A DNA stretch of 64,000 nt from NCBI GenBank assembly GCA_964036045.1, contig OZ038382.1, positions 10,406,235 through 10,470,234 on the forward strand. Reading direction: 5' to 3'. The DNA is from Eutreptiella sp. 'Long Island Sound 2002' (lineage: Eukaryota; Euglenozoa; Euglenophyceae; Eutreptiales; Eutreptiaceae). The notes below the pieces were generated by a model. It searched no databases. It had not been told where the DNA came from and saw only the letters and a list, made by a program, of their open reading frames with translations. The number at the start of each line of letters is the position of its first letter. Within the stretch, counting starts at the first letter, position 1. Shown one piece after another: positions 46,755 through 60,100 of this stretch. A program made the translations under genes and the position numbers.

Positions 46755-47284
46755 AGGAGGAGGAGGAGATGCGGTCCCCCGGTAGGGCGCCCCCGCGGCA
46801 CATCCCCATGGTGCCCGCCGGCCCTCCACGGTCTGGAAAGCGACCGGGAGGGAGGTTTCACCCCAACCCGTCCGGCTAAGCATCATGGCGGCGGCTCTCC
46901 TCTTCGTCTCCTCCCCTTGTCCCCTGGTCCGCGCTACGTGCATGCACCCGCCCTACACGTAGCCGGATCCCCTCCCAGCGGCACGGAATGGGGGGCGAGG
47001 CGGGGCGCCGGCTCCACTTCCGGCACGGTCCACCACCCCCCCAAGGGAAGGGGGACGCAGTCTCACGGGTGTGGGCCCTTAGCCGCCAGGTACTACCGAC
47101 TGGGCAGCGTTTGGCCAGCGGAACACGGGGGTTTGGTCCGTGGCCTGGCCCCCCCCCCTCCCCCAACGCGCGGCACTTATGCCGAAGGTGCCCGTGCGCG
47201 GGGCCATCCTCTAACCCTCCGGTCGTGTCCCCCCAATCCGCAGTGCCGCGCGTCTGCGGAGGGGACACGCAAACCCCCGCCTCG
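46751..47284. other. GC-rich interval, no gene seen
   Basis: 534 bp with no recognisable coding motif. Open frames continue into the neighbouring repeats and look compositional. Confidence 0.55.
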
Positions 47285-48184
47285 GTGAATCCAAAGCGAA
47301 GGAGGCCCCCTCGCCTCAGCGGCGGGGGCCTCGGTGGTCCCAAAGCGAAAGAGGCCCCTTCGCCTCAGCGGCGGAGGCCTTGGTGATCCCACAGCGAAGG
47401 AGGCCCCCTCGCCTCAGCGGCGGGGGCCTCGGTGTCCGAAAGCAAAAGAGGCCCCCTCGCCTCAGCGGAGGGGGCCTCGGTGGTCCCAAAGCCAAGGAGG
47501 CCCCCTCGCCCCAGCGGCGGGGGTCTCGGTGGTCCCGAAGAGAAGGAGGCCCCCTCGCCTCAGCGGCGGGGGCCTCGGTGGTCCCAAAGCGAAGGAGGCC
47601 CCCTCGCCTAAGCGGCGGGGCCCCGGTGGTCCCAAAGCCCAGGAGGCCCCCTCGCCTCAGCGGCGGGGGCCTCGGTGGTCCCAAAGCCCAGGAGGCCCCC
47701 TCGCCTCAGCGGCGGGGGCCTCGGTGGTCCCAAAACGAAAGAGGCCCCCTCGCCTCAGCGGCGGGGGCCTCGATGGTCCGCAAGCCAAAGAGGCCCCCAC
47801 TGCCTCAGCGGCGGGGGCCTCGATGGTCCCAAAGCGAAGAAGGCCCCCTCGCCTCAGCGGAGGGGGCCTCGGTGAACCCAAAGCCAAGGAGGACCCCTCA
47901 CCTAAGCGAAGGGGGCCTCGGTGGTCCCAAAACGAAAGAGGCCCCCTCGCCTCAGCGGAGGGGGCCTCGGTGGTCCCCAAACGAAGGAGGCCCCCTCACC
48001 TCAGCGGAGGGGGCCTCGGTGGTCCCCAAACGAAGGAGGCCCCCTCGCCTCAGCGGAGGGGGCCTCGGTGGTCCCAAAGCCAAAGAGGCCCCCTCGCCTC
48101 AGGGGCGGGGGCCTCAGTGGTCCCAAAGCGAAGGAGGGCCCCTCGCCTCAGCGGCAGGGGCCTCGATGGTCCGAAAGCCAAGTG
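47285..48184. repeat. 49-bp tandem array, about 18 units
   Basis: GAGGCCCC recurs at 47302, 47351, 47400 and onward at 49-bp steps. The unit contains CCTCGCCTCAGCGGCGGGGG and GGTGGTCCCAAAGC. Complementary GGCCCCC and GGGGGCC parts in each unit can form a hairpin. It joins the 96-bp satellite directly at about 48185. Confidence 0.88.
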
Positions 48185-51100
48185 TTGGGGAAGGAAAAAT
48201 ACCTGACGAACCCACGGGGTGTCCCTATCCCCCCGCGGCCCAAGCAACCGGAGGGACTCGGGTGTAACCGCCGCTGTGTGGGGGAAGGTAAAATACCTGA
48301 CGAACCCACGGGGCGTCCCTATCCCCCCGCGGCCCAGGCTGGACCGGAGGGACTCGGGTGTAACCGCCGCTGTGTGGGGGAAGGAAAATACCTGACGAAC
48401 CCACGGGGCGTCCCTATCCCTCCGCGGCCCAGGCTGGACCGGAGGGACTCGGGTGTAGCCGCCGCTGTGTGGGGGAAGTAAATATATCTGACGAACCCAC
48501 GGGGCGTCCCTATCCCCCCGCGGCCCAGGCTGGACCGGAGGGACTCGGGTGTAACCGCCGCTGTGTGGGGGTAGGAAAAATACCTGACGAACCCACGGGG
48601 CGTCCCTATCCCTCCGCGGCCCAGGCTGGACCGGAGGGACTCGGGTGTAACCGCCGCTGTGTGGGCGAAGGAAAAATACCTGACGAACCCACGGGGCGTC
48701 CCTATCCCCCCGCGGCCCAGGCTGGACCGGAGGGACTCGGGTGTAACCGCCGCTGTGTGGGGGAAGGAAAAATACCTGACGAACCCACGGGGCGTCCCTA
48801 TCCCTCCGCGGCCCAGGCTGGACCGGAGGGACTCGGGTGTAACCGCCGCTGTGTGGGGGAAGGAAAAATACCTGACGAACCCACGGGGCGTCCCTATCCC
48901 CCCGCGGCCCAGGCTGGACCGGAGGGACTCGGGTGTAACCGCCGCTGTGTGGGGGAAGGAAAAATACCTGACGAACCCACGGGGCGTCCCTATCCCTCCG
49001 CGGCCCAGGCTGGACCGGAGGGACTCGGGTGTAACCGCCGCTGTGTGGGGGAAGGAAAAATACCTGACGAACCCACGGGGCGTCCCTATCCCTCCGCGGC
49101 CCAGGCTGGACCGGAGGGACTCGGGTGTAACCGCCGCTGTGTGGGGGAAGGAAAAATACCTGACGAACCCACGGGGCGTCCCTATCCCTCCGCGGCCCAG
49201 GCTGGACCGGAGGGACTCGGGTGTAACCGCTGCTGTGTGGGGGAAGGAAAAATACGTGACGAACCCACGGGGCGTCCCTATCCCCCCGCGGCCCAGGCTG
49301 GACCGGAGGGACTCGGGTGTAACCGCCGCTGTGTGGGGGAAGGAAAAATACCTGACGAACCCACGGGGCGTCCCTATCCCTCCGCGGCCCAGGCTAGACC
49401 TGAGGGACTCGGGTGTAACCGCCGCTGTGTGGGGGAAAGAAAAATACCTCACGAACCCACGGGGCGTCCCTATCCCCCCGCGGCCCAGGCTGGACCGGAG
49501 GGACTCAGGTGTAACCGCCGCTGTGTGGGGGAAGGAAAAATACCTGACGAACCCACGGGGCGTCCCTATCCCCCCGCGGCCCAGGCTGGACCGGAGGGAC
49601 TCGGGTGTAACCGCCGCTGTGTGGGGGAAGGAAAAATACCTGACGAACCCACGGGGCGTCCTTATCCCTCCCCGGCCCAGGCTGGACCGGAGGGACTCGG
49701 GTGTAACCGCCGCTGTGTGGGGGAAGGAAAAATACTTGACAACCCACGGGGCGTCCCTATCCCTCCGCGGCCCAGGCTGTACCGGAGGGACTCGGGTGTA
49801 ACCGCCGCTGTGTGGGGGAAGGAAAAATACCTGACGAACCCACGGGGCGTCCCTATCCCCCCGCGGCCCAGGCTGGACCGGAGGGACTCGGGTGTAGCCG
49901 CCGCTGTGTGGGGGAAGGTAAAATACCTGACGAACCCACGGGGCGTCCCTATGCCCCCGCGGCCCAGGCTGGACCGGAGGGACTCGGGTGTAACCGCCGA
50001 GTGTGGGGGAAGGAAAAATACCTGACGAACCCACGGGGCGTCCCTATCCCTCCGCGGCCCAGGCTGGACCGGAGGGACTCGGGTGTAACCGCCGCTGTGT
50101 GGGGGAAGGAAAAATACCTGACGAACCCACGGGGCGTCCCTATCCCCCCGCGGCCCAGGCTGGACCGGAGGGACTCGGGTGTAACCGCCGTTGTGTGGGG
50201 GAAGGAAAAATACCTGACGAACCCACGGGGCGTCCCTATCCCCCCGCGGCCCAGGCTGTACCGGAGGGACTCGGGTGTAACCGCCGCTGTGTGGGCGAAG
50301 GAAAATGACCTGACGAACCCACGGGGCGTCCCTATCCCTCCGCGGCCCAGGCTGGACCGGAGGGACTCGGGTGTAACCGCCGCTGTGTGGGCGAAAGAAA
50401 TTTACCTGACGAACCCACGGGGCGTCCCTATGCCCCCGCGGCCCAGGCTGGACCGGAGGGACTCGGGTGTAACCGCCGCTGTGTGGGGGAAGGAAAAATA
50501 CCTGACGAACCCACGGGGCGTCCCTATCCCTCCGCGGCCCAGGCTGGACCGGAGGGACTCGGGTGTAACCGCCGCTGTGTGGGGGAAGGAAAAATACCTG
50601 ACGAACCCACGGGGCGTCCCTATCCCCCCGCGGCCCAGGCTGTACCGGAGGGACTCCGGTGTAACCGCCGCTGTGTGGGCGAAGGAAAATGACCTGACGA
50701 ACCCACGGGGCGTCCCTATCCCTCCGCGGCCCAGGCTGGACCGGAGGGACTCGGGTGTAACCGCCGCTGTGTGGGGGAAGGAAATTTACCTGACGAACCC
50801 ACGGGGCGTCCCTATCCCCCCGCGGCCCAGGCTGGACCGGAGGGACTCAGGTGTGACCGCCGCTGTGTGGGCGAAGGAAAATGACCTGACGAACCCACGG
50901 GGCGTCCCTATCCCTCCGCGGCCCAAGCTGGACCGGAGGGACTCGGGTGTAACCGCCGCTGTGTGGGGGAAGGAAAAATACCTGACGAACCCACGGGGCG
51001 TCCCTATCCCCCCGCGGCCCAGGCTGTACCGGAGGGACTCGGGTGTAACCGCCGCTGTGTGGGCGAAGGAAAATGACCTGACGAACCCACGGGGCGTCCC

Positions 51101-54100
51101 TATCCCTCCGCGGCCCAGGCTGGACCGGAGGGACTCGGGTGTAACCGCCGCTGTGTGGGGGAAGGAAATTTACATGACGAACCCACGGGGCGTCCCTATC
51201 CCCCCGCGGCCCAGGCTGGACCGGAGGGACTCGGGTGTAACCGCCGCTGTGTGGGGGAAGGAAAAATACCTGACGAACCCACGGGGCGTCCCTATCCCCC
51301 CGCGGCCCAGGCTGGACCGGAGGGACTCGGGTGTAACCGCCGTTGTGTGGGGGAAGGAAAAATACCTGACGAACCCACGGGGCGTCCCTATCCCCCCGCG
51401 GCCCAGGCTGTACCGGAGGGACTCGGGTGTAACCGCCGCTGTGTGGGCGAAGGAAAATGACCTGACGAACCCACGGGGCGTCCCTATCCCTCCGCGGCCC
51501 AGGCTAGACCGGAGGGACTCGGGTGTAACCGCCGCTGTGTGGGCGAAGGAAATTTACCTGACGAACCCACGGGGCGTCCCTATGCCCCCGCGGCCCAGGC
51601 TGGACCGGAGGGACTCGGGTGTAACCGCCGCTGTGTGGGGGAAGGAAAAATACCTGACGAACCCACGGGGTGTCCCTATCCCTCCGCGGCCCAGGCTGGA
51701 CCGGAGGGACTCGGGTGTAACCGCCGCTGTGTGGGGGAAGGAAAAATACCTGACGAACCCACGGGGCGTCCCTATCCCACCGCGGCCCAGGCTGGACCGG
51801 AGGGACTCGGGTGTAACCGCCGTTGTGTGGGGGAAGGAAAAATACCTGACGAACCCACGGGGCGTCCCTATCCCCCCGCGGCCCAGGCTGTACCGGAGGG
51901 ACTCGGGTGTAACCGCCGCTGTGTGGGCGAAGGAAAATGACCTGACGAACCCACGGGGCGTCCCTATCCCTCCGCGGCCCAGGCTGGACCGGAGGGACTC
52001 GGGTGTAACCGCCGCTGTGTGGGGGAAAGAAAAATACCTGACGAACCCACGGGGCGTCCCTATCCCCCCGCGGCCCAGGCTGTACCGGAGGGACTCGGGT
52101 GTAACCGCCGCTGTGTGGGCGAAGGAAAATGACCTGACGAACCCACGGGGCGTCCCTATCCCTCCGCGGCCCAGGCTGGACCGGAGGGACTCGGGTGTAA
52201 CCGCCGCTGTGTGGGGGAAGGAAATTTACCTGACGAACCCACGGGGCGCCCCTATCCCCCCGCGGCTCAGATTGGCCCAGAGGGACTCGGGTGTAACCGC
52301 CACTGTGTGGGGGAAGGAAAATACCTGACGAACCTACGGGGTGTCCCTATCCCTCCGCGGCCCAAGCTGGACCGGAGGGAATCGGGTGTAGCCGCCGCTG
52401 TGTGGGGGAAGGAAAAATACCTGACGAACCCACGGGGTGTCCCTATCCCTCCGCGGCCCAGGCTGGACCGGAGGGACTCGGGTGTAACCGCCGCTGTGTG
52501 GGGGTAGGTAAAATACGCGACGAACCCACGGGGCGTCCCTATCCGTCCGCGGCCCAGGCTGGACCGGAGGAACTCGGGTGTAACCGCCGCTGTGTGGGGG
52601 AAGGAAAAATACTTGACAACCCACGGGGCGTCCCTATCCCTCCGCGGCCCAGGCTGTACCGGAGGGACTCAGGTGTAACCGCCGCTGTGTGGGGGAAGGA
52701 AAAAGACCTGACAACCCACGGGGCGTCCCTATCCCTCCGCGGCCCAGACTGGACCGGAGGGACTCGGGTGTAACCGCCGCTGTGTGGGGGTAGGTAAAAT
52801 ACGCGACGAACCCACGGGGCGTCCCTATCCGTCCGCGGCCCAGGCTGGACCGGAGGAACTCGGGTGTAACCGCCGCTGTGTGGGGGTAGGTAAAATACGC
52901 GACGAACCCACGGGGCGTCCCTATCCCTCCGCGGCCCAGGCTGGACCGGAGGGACTCAGGTGTAACCGCCGCTGTGTGGGGGAAGGAAAAAGACCTGACA
53001 ACCCACGGGGCGTCCCTATCCCTCCGCGGCCCAGACTGGACCGGAGGGACTCGGGTGTAACCGCCGCTGTGTGGGGGAAGGAAAAATACCTGACGAACCC
53101 ACGGGGCGTCCCTATCCCCCCGCGGCCCAGGCTGGACCGGAGGAACTCGGGTGTAACCGCCGCTGTGTGGGGGAAGGTAAAATACCTGACGAACCCACGG
53201 GGCGTCCCTATCCCTCGGCGGCCCAAGCTGGACCGGAGGGACTCGGGTGTAACAGCCGCTGTGTGGGGGTAGGTAAAATACCTCACGAACCCACGGGGCG
53301 TCCCTATCCCCCCGCGGCCCAGGCTGGACCGGAGGGACTCGGGTGTAACCGCCGCTGTGTGGGGGTAGGAAAAATACCTGACGAACCCACGGGGCGTCCC
53401 TATCCCTCCGCGGCCCAGGCTGGACCGGAGGGACTCGGGTGTAGCCGCCGCTGTGTGGGGGAAGGGAAATTACCTGACGAACCCACAGGGCGTCCCTATC
53501 CCCCCGCGGCCCAGGCTGGACCGGAGGGACTCGGGTGTAACCGCCGCTGTGTGGGGGAAGGAAAATACCTGACGAACCCACGGGGTGTCCCTATCCCTCC
53601 GCGGCCCAGGCTGGACCGGAGGGACTCGGGTGTAGCCGCCGCTGTGTGGGGAAAGGCAAAATACCTGACGAACCCACGGGGCGTGCCTATCCCCCCGCGG
53701 CCCAGGCTGGACCGGAGGGACTCGGGTGTAACCGCCGCTGTGTGGGGAAAGGCAAAATACCTGACGAACCCACGGGGCGTCCCTATCCCTCCGCGGCCCA
53801 GGCTGGACCGGAGGGACTCTGGTGTAACCGCCGCTGTGTGGGGGAAGGAAAAATACGTGACGAACCCACGGGGCGTCCCTATCCCTCCGCGGCCCAGGCT
53901 GGACCAGAGGGACTCGGGTGTAACCGCCGCTGTGTGGGCGAAGGAAAAATACCTGACGAACCCACGGGGCGTCCCTATCCCTCCGCGGCCCAGGCTGGAC
54001 CGAAGGGACTCGGGTGTAACCGCCGCTGTGTAGGGGTAGGAAAAATACCTGACGAACCCACGGGGCGTCCCTATCCCCCCGCGGCCCAGGCTGGACCAGA

Positions 54101-57100
54101 GGGACTCGGGTGTAACCGCCGCTGTGTGGGGGAAGGAAAAATACCTGACGAACCAACGGGGCGTCCCTATCCCTCCGCGGCCCAGGCTGGACCGGAGGGA
54201 CTCGGGTGTAACCGCCGCTGTGTGGGGGAAGGAAAAATACCTGACGAACCCACGGGGCGTCCCTATCCCCCCGCGGCCCAGGCTGGACCGGAGGGACTCG
54301 GGTGTAACCGCCGCTGTGTGGGGGTAGGAAAAATACCTGACGAACCCACGGGGCGTCCCTATCCCCCCGCGGCCCAGGCTGGACCGGAGGAACTCAGGTG
54401 TAACCGCCGCTGTGTGGGGGAAGGAAAAATACCTGACGAACCCACGGGGCGTCCCTATCCCTCCGCGGCCCAGGCTGGACCGGAGGGACTCTGGTGTAAC
54501 CGCCGCTGTGTGGGGGAAGGAAAAATACCTGACGAACCCACGGGGCGTCCCTATCCCCCCGCGGCCAAGGCTGGACCGGAGGGACTCGGGTGTAACCGCC
54601 GCTGTGTGGGGGAAGGAAAAATACCTGACGAACCCACGGGGCGTCCCTATCCCCCCGCGGCCCAGGCTGGACCGGAGGGACTCAGGTGTAACCACCGCTG
54701 TGTGGGGGAAAGAAAAATACCTGACGAACCCACGGGGCGTCCCTATCCCTCCGCAGCCCAGGCTGGACCGGAGGGACTCGGGTGTAACCGCCGCTGTGTG
54801 GGGGAAGGAAAAATACCTAACGAACCCACGGGGCGTCCCTATCCCCCCGCGGCCCAGGCTGGACCGGAGGGACTCGGGTGTAACCGCCGCTGTGTGGGGG
54901 AAGGAAAAATACCTGACGAACCCACGGGGCGTCCCTATCCCTCCGCGGCCCAGACTGGACCGGAGGGACTCGGGTGTAACCGCCGCTGTGTGGGGGAAGG
55001 AAAAATACCTGACGAACCCACGGGGCGTCCCTATCCCCCCGCGGCCCAGGCTGGACCGGAGGGACTCGGGTGTAGCCGCCGCTGTGTGGGGGAAGGTAAA
55101 ATACCTGACGAACCCACGGGGCGTCCCTATCCCCCCGCGGCCCAGGCTGGACTTGAGGGACTCGGGTGTAACCGCCGCTGTGTGGGGGAAGGAAAAATAC
55201 CTGACGAACCCACGGGGCGTCCCTATCCCTCCGCGGCCCAGGCTGGACCGGAGGGACTCTGGTGTAACCGCCGCTGTGTGGGGGAAAGAAAAATACCTGA
55301 CGAACCCACGGGGCGTCCCTATCCCTCCGCAGCCCAGGCTGGACCGGAGGGACTCGGGTGTAACCGCCGCTGTGTGGGGGAAGGAAAAATACCTAACGAA
55401 CCCACGGGGCGTCCCTATCCCCCCGCGGCCCAGGCTGGACCGGAGGGACTCGGGTGTAACCGCCGCTGTGTGGGGGAAGGAAAATGACCTGACGAACCCA
55501 CGGGGCGTCCCTATCCCTCCGCGGCCCAGGCTGGACCGGAGGGACTCGGGTGTAACCGCCGCTGTGTGGGGGAAGGAAAATTACCTGACGAACCCACGGG
55601 GCGTCCCTATCCCCCCGCGGCCCAGGTTGGCCCGGAGGGACTCGGGTGTAACCGCCACTATGTGGGGGAAGGAAAATACCTGACGAACCTACGGGGTGTC
55701 CCTATCCCTCCGCGGCCCAGGCTGGACCGGAGGGAATCGGGTGTAGCCGCCGCTGTGTGGGGGAAGGAAAAATACCTGACGAACCCACGGGGCGTCCCTA
55801 TCCCTCCGCGGCCCAGGCTGGACCGGAGGGACTCGGGTGTAACCGCCGCTGTGTGGGGGTAGGAAAAATACCTGACGAACCCACGGGGCGTCCCTATCCC
55901 TCCGCGGCCCAGGCTGGACCGGAGGGACTCGGGTGTAACCGCCGCTGTGTGGGGGAAGGAAAATTACCTGACGAACCCACGGGGCGTCCCTATCCCCCCG
56001 CGGCCCAAGCGACCGGAGGGACTCGGCTGTAACCGCCGCTGTGTGGGGAAAGGCAAAATACCTGACGAACCCACGGGGCGTCCCTATCCCTCCGCGGCCC
56101 AGGCTGGATCGGAGGGACTCGGGTGTAACCGCCGCTGTGTGGGGGAAGGAAAAATACCTGACGAACCCACGGGGCGTCCCTATCCCCGGGCGACCTAGGC
56201 TGGACCGGAGGGACTCGGGTGTAACCGCCGCTGTGTGGGGAAAGGCAAAATACCTGACGAACCCACGGGGCGTCCCTATCCCTCCGCGGCCCAGGCTGGA
56301 CCGGAGGGACTCGGGTGTAACCGCCGCTGTGTGGGCGAAGGAAAAATACCTGACGAACCCACGTGGCGTCCCTATCCCTCCGCGGCCCAGGCTGGACCGG
56401 AGGGACTCGGGTATAACCACCGCTGTGTGGGGGAAGGAAAAATACCTGACAAACCCACGGGGCATCCCTATCCCCCTGCGGCCCAGGCTGGACCGGAGGG
56501 ACTCGGGTGTAACCGCCGCTGTGTGGGGGAAAGAAAAATACCTGACGAACCCACGGGGCGTCCCTATCCCCCCGCGGCCCAGGCTGGACCGAAGGGACTC
56601 GGGTGTAACCGCCGCTGTGTGGGGGTAGGAAAAATACCTGACGAACCCACGGGGCGTCCCTATCCCCCCGCGGCCCAGGCTGGACCGGAGGGACTCGGGT
56701 GTAACCGCCGCTGTGTGGGGGAAAGAAAAATACCTGACGAACCCACGGGGCGTCCCTATCCCCCCGCGGCCCAGGCTGGACCGAAGGGACTCGGGTGTAA
56801 CCGCCGCTGTGTGGGGGTACGAAAAATACCTGACGAACCCACGGGGCGTCCCTATCCCCCCGCGGCCCAGGCTGGACCGGAGGGACTCGGGTGTAACCGC
56901 CGCTGTGTGGGGGAAGGAAAAATACCCGACGAACCCACGTGGCGTCCCTATCCCTCCGCGGCCCAGGCTGGACCGGAGGGACTCGGGTGTAACCGCCGCT
57001 GTGTGGGGGAAGGAAAAATACCTGACAAACCCACGGGGCATCCCTATCCCCCTGCGGCCCAGGCTGGACCGGAGGGACTCGGGTGTAACCGCCGCTGTGT

Positions 57101-60100
57101 GGGGGAAAGAAAAATACCTGACGAACCCACGGGGCGTCCCTATCCCCCCGCGGCCCAGGCTGGACCGAAGGGACTCGGGTGTAACCGCCGCTGTGTGGGG
57201 GTAGGAAATATACCTGACGAACCCAGGGGGCGTCCCTATCCCTCCGTGGCCCAGGCTGGACCGGAGGGACTCGGGTGTAACCGCCGCTGTGTGGGGGAAA
57301 GAAAAATACCTGACGAACCCACGGGGCGTCCCTATCCCCCCGCGGCCCAGGCTGGACCGAAGGGACTCGGGTGTAACCGCCGCTGTGTGGGGGTAGGAAA
57401 AATACCTGACGAACCCACGGGGCGTCCCTATCACCCCGCGGCCCAGGCTGGACCGGAGGGACTCGGGTGTAACCGCCGCTGTGTGGGGGAAGGAAATATA
57501 CCTGACAAACCAACGGGGCGTCCCTATCCCTCCGTGGCCCAGGCTGGACCGGAGGGACTCGGGTGTAACCACCGCTGTGTGGGGGAAGGAAAAATACCTG
57601 ACGAACCCACGGGGCGTCCCTATCCCCCCGCGGCCCAGTCTGGACCGAAGGGACTCGGGTGTAACCGCCGCTGTGTAGGGGTAGGAAAAATACCTGACGA
57701 ACCCACGGGGCGTCCCTATCCCCCCGCGGCCCAGGCTGGACCGGAGGGACTCGGGTGTAACCGCCGCTGTGTGGGGGAAGGAAAAATACCAGACAAACCC
57801 ACGGGGCGTCCCTATCCCTCCGCGGCCCAGGCTGGACCGGAGGGACTCAGGTGTAACCGCCGCCTGTGTGGGGAAAGGCAAAATACCTGACGAACCCACG
57901 GGGCGTCCCTATCCCTCCGTGGCCCAGGCTGGACCGGAGGGACACGGGTGTAACCGCCGCTGTATGGGGGAAGGAAAAATATCTGACAACCCACGGGGCG
58001 TCCCCATCCCTCCGCGGCCCAGACTGGACCGGAGGGACTCGGGTGTAACCGCCGCTGTGTGGGGAAAGGCAAAATACCTGACGAACCCACAGGGCGTCCC
58101 TATCCCTCCGCGGCCCACGCTGGACCGGAGGGACTCGGGTGTAACCGCCGCTGTGTGGGCGAAGGAAAAATACCTGACGAACCCACGGGGCGTCCCTATC
58201 CCCCCGCGGCCCAAGCTGGACCGGAGGGACTCGGGTGTAACCGCCGCTGTGTGGGGGAAGGAAAAATACCCGACGAACCCACGTGGCGTCCCTATCCCTC
58301 CGCGGCCCAGGCTGGACCGGAGGGACTCGGGTGTAACCGCCGCTGTGTGGGGGAAGGAAAAATACCTGACAAACCAACGGGGCGTCCCTATCCCTCCGTG
58401 GCCCAGGCTGGACCGGAGGGACTCGGGTGTAACCGCCGCTGTGTGGGGGAAGGAAAAATACCTGACAAACCCACGGGGTGTCCCTATCCCCCTGCGGCCC
58501 AGACTGGACCGGAGGGACTCGGGTGTAACCGCCGCTGTGTGGGGGAAGGAAATATACCTGACAAACCAACGGGGCGTCCCTATCCCTCCGTGGCCCAGGC
58601 TGGACCGGAGGGACTCGGGTGTAACCGCCGCTGTGTGGGGGAAAGAAAAATACCTGACGAACCCACGGGGCGTCCCTATCCCCCCGCGGCCCAGGCTGGA
58701 CCGAAGGGACTCGGGTGTAACCGCCGCTGTGTGGGGGTAGGAAAAATACCTGACGAACCCACGGGGCGTCCCTATCCCCCCGCGGCCCAGGCTGGACCGG
58801 AGGGACTCGGGTGTAACCGCCGCTGTGTGGGGGAAGGAAATATACCTGACAAACCAACGGGGCGTCCCTATCCCTCCGTGGCCCAGGCTGGACCGGAGGG
58901 ACTCGGGTGTAACCACCGCTGTGTGGGGGAAGGAAAAATACCTGACGAACCCACGGGGCGTCCCTATCCCCCCGCGGCCCAGGCTAGACCGAAGGGACTC
59001 GGGTGTAACCGCCGCTGTGTAGGGGTAGGAAAAATACCTGACGAACCCACGGGGCGTCCCTATCCCCCCGCGGCCCAGGCTGGACCGGAGGGACTCGGGT
59101 GTAACCGCCGCTGTGTGGGGGAAGGAAAAATACCTGACGAACCCACGGGGCGTCCCTATCCCTCCGCGGCCCAGGCTGGACCGGAGGGACTCAGGTGTAA
59201 CCGCCGCCTGTGTGGGGAAAGGCAAAATACCTGACGAACCCACGGGGCGTCCCTATCCCTCCGCGGCCCAGGCTGGACCGGAGGGACACGGGTGTAACCG
59301 CCGCTGTATGGGGGAAGGAAAAATATCTGACAACCCACGGGGCGTCCCCATCCCTCCGCGGCCCAGACTGGACCGGAGGGACTCGGGTGTAACCGCCGCT
59401 GTGTGGGGGAAGGAAAAATACCTGACGAACCCACGGGGCGTCCCTATCCCTCCGCGGCCCACGCTGGACCGGAGGAACTCGGGTGTAACCGCCGCTGTGC
59501 GGGGGAAGGTAAAATACCTGACGAACCCACGGGGCGTCCCTATCCCTTGGCGGCCCAGGCTGGACCGGAGGGACTCGGGTGTAACAGCCGCTGTGTGGGG
59601 GTAGGTAAAATACCTGACGAACCCACGGGGCGTCCCTATCCCTCCGCGGCCCAGGCTGGACCGGAGGGACTCGGGTGTAACCGCCGCTGTGTGGGGGAAG
59701 GTAAAATACCTGACGAACCCACGGGGCGTCCCTATCCCTCCGCGGCCCAGGCTGGACCGGAGGGACTCCGGTGTAGCCGCTGCTGTGTGGGGGGAGAAAA
59801 ATTACCTGACGAACCCACGGGGCGTCCCTATCCCCCCGCGGCCCAGGCTGGACCTGAGGGACTCGGGTGTAACCGCCGCTGTGTGGGGGAAGGCAAAGTA
59901 CCTGACGAACCCACGGGGCGTGCCTATCCCCCCGCGGCCCAGGCTGGACCGGAGGGATTCGGGTGTAACCGCCGCTGTGTGGGGAAAGGCAAAATACGTG
60001 ACGAACCCACGGGGCGTCCCTATCCCTCCGCGGCCCAGGCTGGACCGGAGGGACTCGGGTGTAACCGCCGCTGTGTGGGGGAAGGAAAAATACCTGACGA

